This document shows, in pieces, positions 36,508 to 45,819 of a stretch of DNA of 64,000 nucleotides. The number at the start of each line of letters is the position of its first letter. The first letter of the stretch is position 1. Origin of the DNA: Bdellovibrionota bacterium. GTDB lineage: Bacteria > Bdellovibrionota > Bdellovibrionia > Bdellovibrionales > JAEYZS01. The position numbers and the translations under genes are program-made. The stretch is taken from positions 21,464 through 85,463 of the forward strand of contig JAZKEU010000017.1 of assembly GCA_040386775.1 (NCBI GenBank). The letters run 5' to 3'. The notes under the pieces are model-generated. The model was not told the DNA's origin. It saw nothing but the letters and a program-made list of their open reading frames with translations, and made no database searches.

Positions 36508-36924
36508 GTGGAAGAGAAAAAGCCAGACATCAACAAGCGAGTTCAAAGGGTGGAGAGAGAACTTAGAGATATTATCTCTAATTATATGATCACCCAAATT
36601 GGCTCGGAGATTGAGGGCCTGGCTTCTATTACGCGTGTGATTGTGACGAGAGATCTAAGATCTGCACGCGTTCTTGTTTACAATCAAGCGGGTGAGAAAA
36701 TAGCCAAGCAGAACGCCGACGTTTTGCAATCGCATGCTCACCAAATCAATCAGCAAGTTAACGATCAAATCAGAATGAAATACACTCCGAAAATCACTTT
36801 CTTAGTCGATACAAAGTTTGATGAAGCCATGAAAGTGGAAGAAAAACTTAGACTCTTAGAGCTCGAGCGTAGAGACCTAAAACGCTTAGAAGATGAAAAG
36901 AAATCTACAACTGATGACGAATAA
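36508..36924 (+). CDS. rbfA: ribosome-binding factor A
   Basis: 138 residues from a GTG at 36508 preceded by agga; an open frame extends back into infB but would not match the family. NKRVQRVERELRDIISNYM and LASITRVIVTRDLRSARVLV are the KH-type RbfA core. RbfA matures the 5' end region of 16S rRNA. A charged C-terminal tail is present. It overlaps the start of truB by 11 bases. Confidence 0.9.
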   Translation: MEEKKPDINKRVQRVERELRDIISNYMITQIGSEIEGLASITRVIVTRDLRSARVLVYNQAGEKIAKQNADVLQSHAHQINQQVNDQIRMKYTPKITFLVDTKFDEAMKVEEKLRLLELERRDLKRLEDEKKSTTDDE

Positions 36925-37867
36925 CCCTATCAACGGTATCTGCTTAGTGAACAAACCTTCAGGGATCACTAGCCATGATGTCGTTTACAAAGCGAGAAAG
37001 ATATTTAAGACTAAAGCCATTGGTCACACAGGAACCCTTGATCCTTTGGCGTCTGGACTTTTAATTCTGACTATCGAAAATGCCAACAAACTTTCGAACT
37101 ACCTTATGGATGGCGAAAAAGGTTATGAAGCGCAAATTAAAATTGGAATCGAAACCGACACTTTCGACCGCACCGGAAAAACCATTTCAGAAAAAGATTT
37201 TTCAAAAATCACTGAAGACAAATTAAAATCAGAAATTTTAAATCTCCAGGGAAAATTAACTCTCAAAGTTCCTTCATTTTCCGCAGTGAAAGTGGATGGA
37301 AAAAAACTTTATGAGTTAGCAAGAAACAATGAAGAAGTTCCTGTCGTAATACGTGAAATGGATTTTCATGGAGTTGAAATTATAAAAATGGATCTTCCAT
37401 TTGTTACAGTAAATTTTAAATGTTCTAAGGGTGCCTATGTCAGATCTTGGATCCAGGAATTGGGTCAAAAATTAGGGACCGGCGCTACGATGTGGGAGCT
37501 CAAAAGGGACTTCAATGCGCCCTATGAAATCTCTCAAAGTATAGAGCTAGAAGGGAATACTTTAGAGGAGATTTTAGCCTCGGATGCCTTTATTCCCTTT
37601 GAAAAAACTTTAAGCAATTGGCCAAGATTAACGGTCAACGAGAAGGAGCTTGGTCTCTTAAAAAACGGCTGTTTAGCCCGAAGTTTAGAGAACACGGCTT
37701 TAAAAGCAATTAAAGCGACAGAGACCTTACCGAAGGGCATTTTTATCGTCGATCCTGAGACTGAAAAAGTGATCTCATTTCTTGAAGTTTTGGGTCCTTT
37801 TCAGATCAAAATCAAAAAGGTTTTTGTCGTGGACTCAAACCTTGACTCATCCCAGAAACAAGAATAG
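36914..37867 (+). CDS. truB: tRNA pseudouridine-55 synthase
   Basis: 317 residues. NGICLVNKPSGITSHDVV and GHTGTLDPLASGLL carry the catalytic aspartate (in TLDPLA); SAVKVDGKKLYELAR and YVRSWIQELG follow. TruB makes the universal pseudouridine of the T-loop. Start at 36914 is the first ATG fitting the family; an ATG 21 bases upstream is possible. Overlap with rbfA implies coupled translation. The C-terminal part is longer than needed for catalysis and may be the PUA-like region. Confidence 0.94.
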   Translation: MTNNPINGICLVNKPSGITSHDVVYKARKIFKTKAIGHTGTLDPLASGLLILTIENANKLSNYLMDGEKGYEAQIKIGIETDTFDRTGKTISEKDFSKITEDKLKSEILNLQGKLTLKVPSFSAVKVDGKKLYELARNNEEVPVVIREMDFHGVEIIKMDLPFVTVNFKCSKGAYVRSWIQELGQKLGTGATMWELKRDFNAPYEISQSIELEGNTLEEILASDAFIPFEKTLSNWPRLTVNEKELGLLKNGCLARSLENTALKAIKATETLPKGIFIVDPETEKVISFLEVLGPFQIKIKKVFVVDSNLDSSQKQE

Positions 37868-37979
37868 TTTTGACGACTTAAACCGCTCTATGGACCGATT
37901 TTGCCGTCGACCAAACAGGGCCCCCGGAAGCAATTTCGCTTACGGCGACCTAATGAAAAATTAGGATAAAGGAGATCAC
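37868..37979 (+). promoter_or_regulatory. structured leader of rpsO, possible S15 autoregulatory site
   Basis: gccgt (about 37903-37907) can pair with acggc (37942-37946) around a G+C-rich interior with an aagc/gctt hairpin, and a second hairpin cctaat/attagg (37949-37965) stands right before the SD aaaggag. S15 represses its mRNA through leader structure in several phyla; here that is inference. Confidence 0.4.
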
Positions 37980-38249
37980 ATGGCATTAACTACAGAAGCT
38001 AAAAAGAAAATCGTAAAGACTCATCAAAGAGGCGATCTTGATACTGGTTCATCAGAAGTTCAAGTTGCTTTGATCACGACAAGAATCTTAGAACTAACTG
38101 AGCATTTCAAAATTCACAAAAAAGACGTTCACGGAAAACGTGGTCTTATCAAGTTAGTTAACCAAAGAAGAAAACTTCTAGATTATTTAAAAAGAACAGA
38201 TCTTAAAAAATACGCTTCTCTCATTAAAGTTCTTGAGATCAGAAAATAA
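37980..38249 (+). CDS. rpsO: 30S ribosomal protein S15
   Basis: 89 residues, exact family size. TGSSEVQVALITTRILELTEHFKIHKKD and the HGKRGLIKLVNQRRKLLDYLKR segment that binds 16S rRNA helix 22 are conserved. Strong SD aaaggag. It is followed by a 200-base structured leader and pnp, the conserved rpsO-pnp arrangement. Confidence 0.97.
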   Translation: MALTTEAKKKIVKTHQRGDLDTGSSEVQVALITTRILELTEHFKIHKKDVHGKRGLIKLVNQRRKLLDYLKRTDLKKYASLIKVLEIRK

Positions 38250-38273
38250 TTATTTTCTTTCGCAATCGTTCTT

Positions 38274-38432
38274 AGCGCTCTCTCCAGAGAGCGCTGTAAG
38301 TGACCTCTCCACAGAGAGCACTGCGACTAACCGAAAAATGTCGGCCTAAAATTTTTTAGGCCAAAAAAGAATCTAGTGCTCCCAAAATTAGCGGGCGCTG
38401 AATAAAATAGGACTCTCCAAGAGAGAGTGCTG
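38274..38432 (+). promoter_or_regulatory. pnp leader with repeated ctctcc/agagag hairpins
   Basis: Three related hairpins: 38274-38295 (10-bp perfect stem, cc centre), 38299-38322, and 38411-38432 (actctc/gagagt), each with ctctcc on the left and agagag...ctg on the right. Between them are a ggcctaaaa/ttttaggcc stem (38342-38361) and an agtgct/ggcgct stem with G-U pairs. No T-run follows, so these are not ordinary terminators. Confidence 0.6.
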
Positions 38433-38449
38433 AAAACAGGGAAAAACTA

Positions 38450-40552
38450 ATGACTAAAATTATATCAACAGCAAAAGTTGGCGATAACACAATCACTCTA
38501 GAAACAGGAAGATTAGCAAAACAAGCAGACGCTTCAGTTCTTGCAACATGTGGTAATAACATGGTTCTTGTAACCGTTTGTTCTTCAAGAAAAGAAACGG
38601 ACTTTGATTTTTTTCCATTAACAATCGAATTCCAAGAAAAATTCTATGCAACTGGTAAAATCCCAGGTGGTTACTTCAAAAGAGAAGCAAGACCTACGGA
38701 ACTCGCAATTTTATCTGCAAGATTAATGGATAGACCTTTGCGTCCGATGTTCCCAGAAGGTTACAACTTTGAAACACAAGTTGTAACAACTGTACTTAGC
38801 TCGGATGGTTTATTCCCAGTTGACGTATTGGCAGGAGCGGCGGCTTCAGCAGCTATTCATATCAGTAACATTCCATTCAACGGTCCAACTGCTTGTGTAA
38901 AAGTAGGTCGTATCGATGGACAGTTTGTTGCCAACCCTTCGCCTAAACAATTATTAACTTCAGACATGGAAATCACAGTTGCAGGATCTAAAAATGGTCT
39001 TTTGATGGTTGAAGGCGAAAGCAAATTCGTTTCTGAAAAAGATGTATTGGCTGCTTTAAAATTCGGTCACGAAGCTTTAACTCCAATTTTCAATGCACAA
39101 AATGAATTGAGAGAAAAAACTGGTTCAGTTGCAAAAAGAGATTTCACTCCTAAAGCAATGGATGCAGATTTAAAAACACAATTAGAAACTTTCTTAAAAC
39201 CAAAAATCGAAGCTGCTTTAAACATCAAAGACAAAGGCGACAGATACGCTGCTGGCGATGCTGCTGCAAAAGAAGCAAAAGAAAAATTCGCTGCAGGTCT
39301 TGATAAAGCAGATGCTGAAGCAAGAAAGAAAGACATTGGTAAAACAATTGAAGATTTAAAATACCGTGTAGCTAGATCAATGATCTTGGATAAAGGTGTG
39401 AGAATCGATGGTCGTAACACGACAACGGTTCGTCCAATCGCTTGTGAAGTAGGATTACTTCCAAGAGCCCATGGTTCAGGATTATTCACTCGTGGCGAGA
39501 CGCAAGTTTTAGGCACAGTGACTCTTGGAACTGGAACTGATGAACAAACTATCGATGCATTAAACGGAAATATCACTAAGAGATTCATGCTTCACTACAA
39601 CTTCCCTCCATATAGCGTTGGTGAAGTAGGTCGTATGACAGGAACTAGCAGACGTGAAATTGGTCACGGATACTTGGCTGAAAGATCTCTTGCTGCGATC
39701 ATTCCTGCACAAGATAAATTCCCATACACAATTAGAGTTGTGAGTGAAGTTTTAGAATCTAATGGTTCAAGCTCAATGGGTACAGTGTGTTCAGGTTTAC
39801 TTGCTCTTTTAGATGCTGGTGTTCCTGTAACTGGTAACGTTGCAGGTGTTGCAATGGGACTTATTAAAGAAGGCGAGAAATTCGCAGTTCTTACAGACAT
39901 CCTTGGCGATGAAGATCACCTTGGTGATATGGACTTCAAAGTTGCTGGTACTAAAGAAGGTATCACAGCTCTTCAAATGGATATTAAAATTGACTCAGTA
40001 AGTTTCGCAGTTATGGAGCAAGCTCTTTCGCAAGCGAGAGACGGCAGAAATCATATTCTAGCTGAAATGGAAAAAGTAATGAATACATCTCGCGGAGAGC
40101 TTTCTGAATTCGCACCACGTATCGAGACGATCGTAGTTCGTCCAGAGAAAGTTCGTGAAGTTATCGGGCCCGGAGGAAAAGTTATTAAAGACATCATCGC
40201 TAAGACTGGCGCTAAGGTGGACATCGGTGAAGACGGAACTGTTCAAGTTTCATCGACATCGCCTGAAGCTAGAAAAGCAGCCGTAGCGATGATTAAGGCT
40301 ATCTGTGACGGACCGGAAATTGGAAAGACATACTCTGGAACTGTGAAAAAGATCGTAGACTTCGGGGCGTTCGTAGAGGTTCTTCCGAACACTGAAGGCT
40401 TGTTACATATCTCTGAAATTTCTCACGATAGACTTCGCCATGCTTCTGAAGTGTTAAAAGAAGGCGATAAAATTGATGTTAAAGTTTTAGATGTGGACAG
40501 AGCTGGAAGAATTAAACTTTCTAAAAAAGCTCTAGTCGAAAAGCTCAATTAA
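38450..40552 (+). CDS. pnp: polynucleotide phosphorylase
   Basis: 700 residues: two RNase PH domains, then KH (EVIGPGGKVIKDIIAKTGAKVDI) and S1 (GKTYSGTVKKIVDFGAFVEV) domains. FFPLTIEFQEKFYATGKIPGGYFKREARP, GGFFTRGETQ-like HGSGLFTRGETQVLGT and the active-site region GDEDHLGDMDFKVAGT are standard. PNPase degrades RNA phosphorolytically 3' to 5'. No canonical SD is seen before the ATG (cagggaaaaacta gives a weak one). The leader hairpins suggest post-transcriptional control. Confidence 0.97.
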   Translation: MTKIISTAKVGDNTITLETGRLAKQADASVLATCGNNMVLVTVCSSRKETDFDFFPLTIEFQEKFYATGKIPGGYFKREARPTELAILSARLMDRPLRPMFPEGYNFETQVVTTVLSSDGLFPVDVLAGAAASAAIHISNIPFNGPTACVKVGRIDGQFVANPSPKQLLTSDMEITVAGSKNGLLMVEGESKFVSEKDVLAALKFGHEALTPIFNAQNELREKTGSVAKRDFTPKAMDADLKTQLETFLKPKIEAALNIKDKGDRYAAGDAAAKEAKEKFAAGLDKADAEARKKDIGKTIEDLKYRVARSMILDKGVRIDGRNTTTVRPIACEVGLLPRAHGSGLFTRGETQVLGTVTLGTGTDEQTIDALNGNITKRFMLHYNFPPYSVGEVGRMTGTSRREIGHGYLAERSLAAIIPAQDKFPYTIRVVSEVLESNGSSSMGTVCSGLLALLDAGVPVTGNVAGVAMGLIKEGEKFAVLTDILGDEDHLGDMDFKVAGTKEGITALQMDIKIDSVSFAVMEQALSQARDGRNHILAEMEKVMNTSRGELSEFAPRIETIVVRPEKVREVIGPGGKVIKDIIAKTGAKVDIGEDGTVQVSSTSPEARKAAVAMIKAICDGPEIGKTYSGTVKKIVDFGAFVEVLPNTEGLLHISEISHDRLRHASEVLKEGDKIDVKVLDVDRAGRIKLSKKALVEKLN

Positions 40553-40555
40553 AGA

Positions 40556-41788
40556 ATGACAACAGCTCAGTTTAAGAAGACGACTCTTGCGAATGGAATA
40601 AGAGTCGTCACCGAAAAACATCCTACGACTTCGGCCATCTCTGCTGGTATATGGATCTGCGCTGGCTCTCGAGACGAAAAAAAAGAATTCATGGGTATGT
40701 CGCATCTTCTTGAACATTTGGTGTTTAAAGGTACGAAGAAAAGATCGGCATATCAATTGGCGCAAATTATGGAATCCAGGGGCGGGGACTTGAATGCGTT
40801 CACCACTCGGGAATCCATTTGTTTTTACGCTACAACTCTCAAAAAAGACTTAAAATTAAATTTAGATGTGTTGATGGATCTCACTTGCAACGCAACTTTT
40901 CCAATTAAGGAATTCGATAAAGAAAAGAGCGTTATTCAGCAAGAGATCTCGATGTATTTTGATAGCCATGAAGAATATGTTTTTGATTTATTTTCAGAGC
41001 AAGCTTACCGCGGTCATCCGATGGGTTGGTCAATTCTGGGGACAACAGAAACTGTGGGTGGAATCTCTAGAAAAAACGTACAAGATTTCTATAAAAAAAT
41101 GTTTCGGGGTGAAAATATCATCGTGAGCGTTTGCGGCGCCGTTGAACATGAAGATGTTTTAAAAATTATCGCACCAATTCTAGGAAAAATTGAAAAAAGA
41201 CCTCCAACATTAAAAAGAAAAAAACCAAAGTTCTATCCATTCAAACAAAATTTTTACCGAGAGATCGAACAAGCCCATATCCTTATGGGATTCGAAGCGC
41301 CAGGCCTAAGGCACAATTTAAGATTTGCATCTTTTATCGTGAATACTGCTTTGGGTGGAGGCATGACTTCGATTCTTTTTCAAAAGATCAGAGAGAAGAA
41401 AGGCCTTGCCTACACTGTATACAGCACTGTTTCTAATGCGACAGATTCTGGTTTGACTTTGATTTATGCGGGAACTGATCCAGAGAATAAAGATCAAGTT
41501 ACAGACATTATATATTCAGAAATCCAAAAACTTAAACGCGATGGGTTCAACAAAAGATTATTGGAGCGTTATAAGACTCAAATTAAAGGATTTTTAATCC
41601 TCAATGATGACGATCTTGAATCTCGAATGAATTCTCTTTGCTTAAATGAGATGGTTTTTGGTAAATATCGTACAACGGATGATATCTTGAAAGCGATCGA
41701 TGACGTTCAAGTGAAAGACATCGATCAATTTATGAATGAATTCGTAACGCCTTCAAAAATGGCGACTCTTACAATGAGTCCTAAGTAG
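40556..41788 (+). CDS. M16-family zinc metallopeptidase (processing-peptidase-like)
   Basis: 410 residues. The inverse zinc motif is HLLEH (His-50, Glu-53, His-54), with the third ligand glutamate expected in the EKSVIQQEI segment; the C-terminal half holds LGGGMTSILFQKIREKKGLAYTVYS, typical of M16B enzymes. These are usually cytoplasmic or periplasmic; no signal peptide is seen. It begins 3 bases after pnp, as in many bacteria where a peptidase of this family follows pnp. Its substrate is unknown. Confidence 0.92.
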   Translation: MTTAQFKKTTLANGIRVVTEKHPTTSAISAGIWICAGSRDEKKEFMGMSHLLEHLVFKGTKKRSAYQLAQIMESRGGDLNAFTTRESICFYATTLKKDLKLNLDVLMDLTCNATFPIKEFDKEKSVIQQEISMYFDSHEEYVFDLFSEQAYRGHPMGWSILGTTETVGGISRKNVQDFYKKMFRGENIIVSVCGAVEHEDVLKIIAPILGKIEKRPPTLKRKKPKFYPFKQNFYREIEQAHILMGFEAPGLRHNLRFASFIVNTALGGGMTSILFQKIREKKGLAYTVYSTVSNATDSGLTLIYAGTDPENKDQVTDIIYSEIQKLKRDGFNKRLLERYKTQIKGFLILNDDDLESRMNSLCLNEMVFGKYRTTDDILKAIDDVQVKDIDQFMNEFVTPSKMATLTMSPK

Positions 41789-41815
41789 GTTGTAGAAATA
41801 AACCAAGGGGAAAAT

Positions 41816-42262
41816 ATGCAACAAATACCACTTCAAATTATGAAACTTGCACACTTCAGAGGTGACCTTCCTAAATACGAAACCGGTTTAGCAAGTGGCT
41901 TTGATGTGAGAGCACAGCTTGATAAAAGTGTAGTTCTAAAAAGCGGTGAGAGGGCGTTGATCCCAACAGGGTTATCATTCGCTATCCCAGATGGTTTTGA
42001 AATTCAAGCGCGTCCAAGAAGCGGTCTCGCAATCAAAAAAGGCATTTCACTCGTCAACACACCAGGCACTATCGATGCTGATTACCGTGGTGAAGTAAAA
42101 ATCATCGTGATCAATCTTGGCCAAGAAGATGTGGAGATTGCCGATCAAGAAAGAATCGCTCAATTGGTTCTTTGCCCCGTGGTACAAGCCAAGTTTCAAG
42201 TCGTAGAATCATTGGATTCAACTACTCGCGGAGCTGGTGGATTTGGTTCTACTGGGGTTTAG
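41816..42262 (+). CDS. dut: dUTP pyrophosphatase
   Basis: 148 residues, trimeric dUTPase family. The five motifs are present, including SGFDVRAQ, RPRSGLAIKKG, GTIDADYRGEV and the C-terminal RGAGGFGSTG that closes the active site. It hydrolyses dUTP to dUMP and protects DNA from uracil. SD ggggaa. Last gene of the rimP-to-dut series; a hairpin follows. Confidence 0.96.
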   Translation: MQQIPLQIMKLAHFRGDLPKYETGLASGFDVRAQLDKSVVLKSGERALIPTGLSFAIPDGFEIQARPRSGLAIKKGISLVNTPGTIDADYRGEVKIIVINLGQEDVEIADQERIAQLVLCPVVQAKFQVVESLDSTTRGAGGFGSTGV

Positions 42263-42319
42263 TTCTTTAGACTTACTAAAATATCTTGCCAAGGTAACTT
42301 CTCTCATCTAGAAACAACA

Positions 42320-42350
42320 AGTGTATGGAAAATCATACACTCTGTGTTTT
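42320..42350 (+). terminator. hairpin terminator after dut
   Basis: 8-bp stem agtgtatg/catacact (42320-42327 with 42334-42341), then ctgtgtttt. T-run is interrupted, so efficiency is uncertain. Confidence 0.55.
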
Positions 42351-42372
42351 ATCATAAAATAAAACTGTAATT

Positions 42373-43557
42373 TTAATTGGAATCTCCCTCGCTCAATTTT
42401 TGAAGGAGAAGAATTCTTGCGTTAAGTTCATTTATCAATTTATGCTCTGATTGCATATTCATCTCAATAGGATTTACTTTGGCCCAAGCTTTAAAATTAG
42501 TAATTAAATTTTTTAGTATACTTGGGATTTCAGTATTGCTTTGATTTTCATTTAAAATTTTAGAAGTTGTTGCAACATAATTTTTAAGAAATGCTTTTTG
42601 TAAGTTTTCGGAAGGTCGTCGAGATTTATAATAAATAAAATTTTGTAAATAGTCTGATAAACCTGATAAATTAATTAATTTTGGAAGATCTTTAAGTCGT
42701 GATAAGCTATGTTCAAATAAATCTTTATTGGCTACATTCATAATTACGACTAGATTTCCTGTTCCTACATCTAAAGATGATACGAATTTTCCAATAATAT
42801 CTTCCATAAATTGTTTTGCAATTTGCTTTTCATTGGGACTTAAAAGAGGATCAGTTTCTAGTCTGGAATTTAATTCTAAAATAAATTGAGCCGTTTTTCG
42901 AGCGGGCATAATTAAATTATTTTGTAAAAGAATAGATAAAGTATGATAGCTGATGTCGTGGATTGCGAGATTGCCTGATTTTGCAAGTGGCAAACGCGCC
43001 TCATAGGCGAATCGTTGTAAGTACTCTAAATCACTTAAAAGTTTATCGCCTGTTTCATAAAACATAATTCTAATGACTTCTTGTCTGTTCATATTTAATT
43101 TTATATTCATTCTACGAATATAAGAATTGAAAGCCTCTGCTGAGGGTGCCGTCATTTGATTTTCTGATATGGAGCGGAATCCAAATTTTTGCGCTACTTT
43201 TGGTCCCAAGATCATGGAGAAAGTTCGAGGATCGCCCTGTAAATCATTTCTACCTTCCTTATATTCAGACCTCCAAGGTAAAAAATTTATTTTTTCCAAA
43301 ATATAAATTGAATTTCCATTCTCATCTGCCGTGCTGTCTTTAATTGTCACTGTGGGGGCAAGATTTAAAAATGCGTTACGGTATCTGGCTTCGAGGTCTG
43401 AAGTTTTATATTGACTGGGTAGTTTAGTCGTTGGAGATTTAAAATCAGGAAGTTTAAAAGCAGAGGGCGCAGATTTGTTAAACAACTGACTGCAAGTTTG
43501 CTCAGCCTTGGTCTGTAAAGCTAATAGAATTACTAAAATACCAAGAAAAATTCTCAT
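42373..43557 (-). CDS. exported protein of unknown function
   Basis: 394 residues from the ATG at 43557; a TTG four codons earlier is possible. Signal peptide MRIFLGILVILLALQTKA. The mature protein is mainly helical and polar, with a single Cys near the new N-terminus (EQTCSQLF); that spacing is not a lipobox. No domain recognised. No SD. It is downstream of a hairpin that ends the next minus-strand gene. Confidence 0.7.
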   Translation of the reverse strand: MRIFLGILVILLALQTKAEQTCSQLFNKSAPSAFKLPDFKSPTTKLPSQYKTSDLEARYRNAFLNLAPTVTIKDSTADENGNSIYILEKINFLPWRSEYKEGRNDLQGDPRTFSMILGPKVAQKFGFRSISENQMTAPSAEAFNSYIRRMNIKLNMNRQEVIRIMFYETGDKLLSDLEYLQRFAYEARLPLAKSGNLAIHDISYHTLSILLQNNLIMPARKTAQFILELNSRLETDPLLSPNEKQIAKQFMEDIIGKFVSSLDVGTGNLVVIMNVANKDLFEHSLSRLKDLPKLINLSGLSDYLQNFIYYKSRRPSENLQKAFLKNYVATTSKILNENQSNTEIPSILKNLITNFKAWAKVNPIEMNMQSEHKLINELNARILLLQKLSEGDSN

Positions 43558-43637
43558 GTATATAAACAATGAAAATTACATGCCATCCATTGCTTTAAAA
43601 ATTATAAAATGTTGCTGTCTAATTTTTGATTCACGTC

Positions 43638-43674
43638 ACAAAATTACCCACAACTAACAAAAGATGTGGGTAAT
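43638..43674 (-). terminator. intrinsic terminator, minus strand
   Basis: 10-bp perfect stem (43643-43652 with 43665-43674), followed on the minus strand by ttttg. Downstream of the membrane-protein gene at 43733. Confidence 0.7.
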
Positions 43675-43732
43675 AGTAAGTATAGTTGGGAGCTTTTTTG
43701 TTTTCAAGAATTTTTAATTGTAAACTGAAAAA

Positions 43733-44362
43733 CTAAAACTCATTCAGTTGTTTTTGGATATCGTCGATGGATTCGGTTTTTTCGATTTCCGTGCCTTCGT
43801 TCACTTTGTTTTTGAATTCCAAAGTATTCTTAGACTGATAAATCTGTTGGAAAACCCACATAAAGAAATAAATAGCATAGAGAGCGCCAAAGATTCGGAT
43901 CATTTTCTTTTTTGGTAGCTGGAAATTTTCCACAAAGCCTACGGTGAGCAATGCTGTTGTCGCTGCAAAACCTATGAGTTCTATAGGCGCAATCCAAAAC
44001 TTCACTATTCTTAAAATCAAGAAAGGTACGTGAGATAAAAATACAATCGTATAAAGTTTTAGAAAATTTGTTTCCGTATTGAAAAAAATCAAAAATAGAA
44101 AATAGAAAAAACCTGCACCCAAGAATGTAGTAAGGAAACTTGAAAGTGGGAAGATAAAAATTCCCCTAAAGATAATCAAACTGTCTTGTGAAAAGAAATC
44201 CGAAATGATCCCAATGAGTAGGCTAAGGCAAAGTTGAATAACTAAAACAGTGAGCCAATCCCAATTTGGAATATTTTTGATAGCAACTAAAGGATTTTTA
44301 AAATACGAAAGAAAGTATTTTACGGCTTCGCTGAATTTCTGTTTTGGATTGATGCTATCCAC
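43733..44362 (-). CDS. YIP1-like multi-pass membrane protein
   Basis: 209 residues with about five hydrophobic segments (roughly 30-55, 62-85, 95-115, 120-145, 155-175) and a polar C-terminal tail rich in Glu. The arrangement, with LYTIVFLSHVPFL between segments, is like the Yip1/DUF1282 domain family of inner-membrane proteins. No function is known for bacterial members. It is in the same direction as, and 54 bases after, the barrel-protein gene upstream. Confidence 0.65.
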   Translation of the reverse strand: MDSINPKQKFSEAVKYFLSYFKNPLVAIKNIPNWDWLTVLVIQLCLSLLIGIISDFFSQDSLIIFRGIFIFPLSSFLTTFLGAGFFYFLFLIFFNTETNFLKLYTIVFLSHVPFLILRIVKFWIAPIELIGFAATTALLTVGFVENFQLPKKKMIRIFGALYAIYFFMWVFQQIYQSKNTLEFKNKVNEGTEIEKTESIDDIQKQLNEF

Positions 44363-44416
44363 CTAGTTGATCCTCTTACACTAAGAGTAAGTTGGTTTTA
44401 GGTGGAATGACAACTA

Positions 44417-45082
44417 TTAAAAATGGCCGTCGACTTTGAATGCTAAATCTAAAGCACCTTTTTCAGGTGAAGCGCTAGACATTGAATTTTTGTATGAGAG
44501 TTCTGTTATGAAGCTTAATTTTTTACCCAATTTTGCCTCGCCACCTACCAATAACTGCGCAACTGGGTTGGTGTATTCTGTGGATCCATTTTCTGGATCT
44601 CTAATATCAAAATAACGTACGCCCAAACCAGCGCCACCACGAAGTGCCACGATTCTATTCAAGTGATGTCTGTAGTAAGTTTTAAGATCAAATTCTTTAA
44701 GACTGTACTTATAAGAATCTTTGCTGACGGAATTGTAATTGATAAGACCTACTTCTGTTACAACATTTGGAGAGAAGAGATCAATCCCTAGAGATATCTG
44801 AAATCCCTGAAGGGTTACCTTGCCGGGATTGTTTCCGTTGGATCTTAAATCAATGAGTGTATTTGTCATACCAAAACCTGCATGAAGTTTCATTGAATCC
44901 AAATCGATAAGATCTTCGCTTCTTCTTCCAGTTGTACGACTAGATAAATCGCCAACGATGGAGTCGTAGTCTTCGTAAGAATTGTAATCTTCTTCATCAT
45001 AAGCAAAGGCAGTACCGGCAGAAATAATGAGAGAAAGGCCCAGTATGAGAGCGCTTAAAAAAGTAATGGATAATGCTTTCAT
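44417..45082 (-). CDS. outer-membrane beta-barrel protein of unknown function
   Basis: 221 residues with a signal peptide (MKALSITFLSALILGLSLII..., cleavage after AFA), an acidic Tyr/Asp-rich segment (DEEDYNSYEDYDS), then about 160 residues of alternating strand pattern ending ...DLAFKVDGHF with a terminal Phe, as expected for a barrel assembled by BAM. No family recognised. Its promoter region (45083-45249) is shared with a divergent gene. Confidence 0.75.
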   Translation of the reverse strand: MKALSITFLSALILGLSLIISAGTAFAYDEEDYNSYEDYDSIVGDLSSRTTGRRSEDLIDLDSMKLHAGFGMTNTLIDLRSNGNNPGKVTLQGFQISLGIDLFSPNVVTEVGLINYNSVSKDSYKYSLKEFDLKTYYRHHLNRIVALRGGAGLGVRYFDIRDPENGSTEYTNPVAQLLVGGEAKLGKKLSFITELSYKNSMSSASPEKGALDLAFKVDGHF

Positions 45083-45249
45083 TTTTATAATCCCATGTAT
45101 GCACCGAGAGCTTTAAGGGCATCGGTATGGTTACTGTACTCTTAGATTAGACCATGAACGAAGGATGTCGGGTACATTGTATAAGCAGTACTGGACTTAA
45201 AGATGGCCGGTGTTGAAAAGATACCTTTGCCTGTGAGAGAATATAAGTC

Positions 45250-45714
45250 ATGAGCTTCATTAAAAAATCAAACAAAAAATTCTTTTGCGCCTTCTGTAAG
45301 TCGCCTAGAACGATGAATATGCAAAAGCACGTTCAGTTGTTTGAGATTTCGATTTCTCTCGCGGGGAGTTTGCTGTTGATGCTTGTGTTCTTTCAAGGTT
45401 TTGATTCCAAAGTTCTAATATTATTTGGAATTCTCCTCTCAATTTTTGAATTTTTTGTGCAATTGAAATTTCGTTTAGGAATGGCTTGCTCTCAATGTGG
45501 TTTTGATCCATTGCTCTACATGAAGTCCAAAGACAAGGCTTGCGCTCTAGTTAAAACCCATCTTGAATCTCGCAAGAATAATCCAGCTGTATACATGAGT
45601 TCTCGTCCTGCTTTGGATTTACCAGTTATCACAAATCGCAAAGACAACCTCGGAAGAAATAAAAGAGTGGTCGTCAGATCCCATGTTGCTAAAAATCTAG
45701 ACCTAAAAATGTAA
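45250..45714 (+). CDS. membrane protein with split zinc-ribbon cysteines
   Basis: 154 residues. CAFC at the N-terminus and CSQC after the membrane part form two CxxC pairs that could share one zinc; between them are two hydrophobic helices (about 32-53 and 57-75) forming a hairpin in the membrane, which would bring both pairs to the same side. The C-terminal tail of about 60 residues is basic and likely cytoplasmic. No family recognised. Confidence 0.65.
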   Translation: MSFIKKSNKKFFCAFCKSPRTMNMQKHVQLFEISISLAGSLLLMLVFFQGFDSKVLILFGILLSIFEFFVQLKFRLGMACSQCGFDPLLYMKSKDKACALVKTHLESRKNNPAVYMSSRPALDLPVITNRKDNLGRNKRVVVRSHVAKNLDLKM

Positions 45715-45819
45715 ATCCCTTCAAATTTAGACTAAAAAAACGCAATACCTTTGTCTGGTTTTTCTCAAGCTGAGACAAAGATTCACCGAAGAGAGAGGAT
45801 ATATAACATGGAGGTTATA

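Noticed and set aside
38342..38367. Terminator between rpsO and pnp
   Set aside because: The stem is followed by A, not T, on the plus strand, so it is better read as part of the leader structure.
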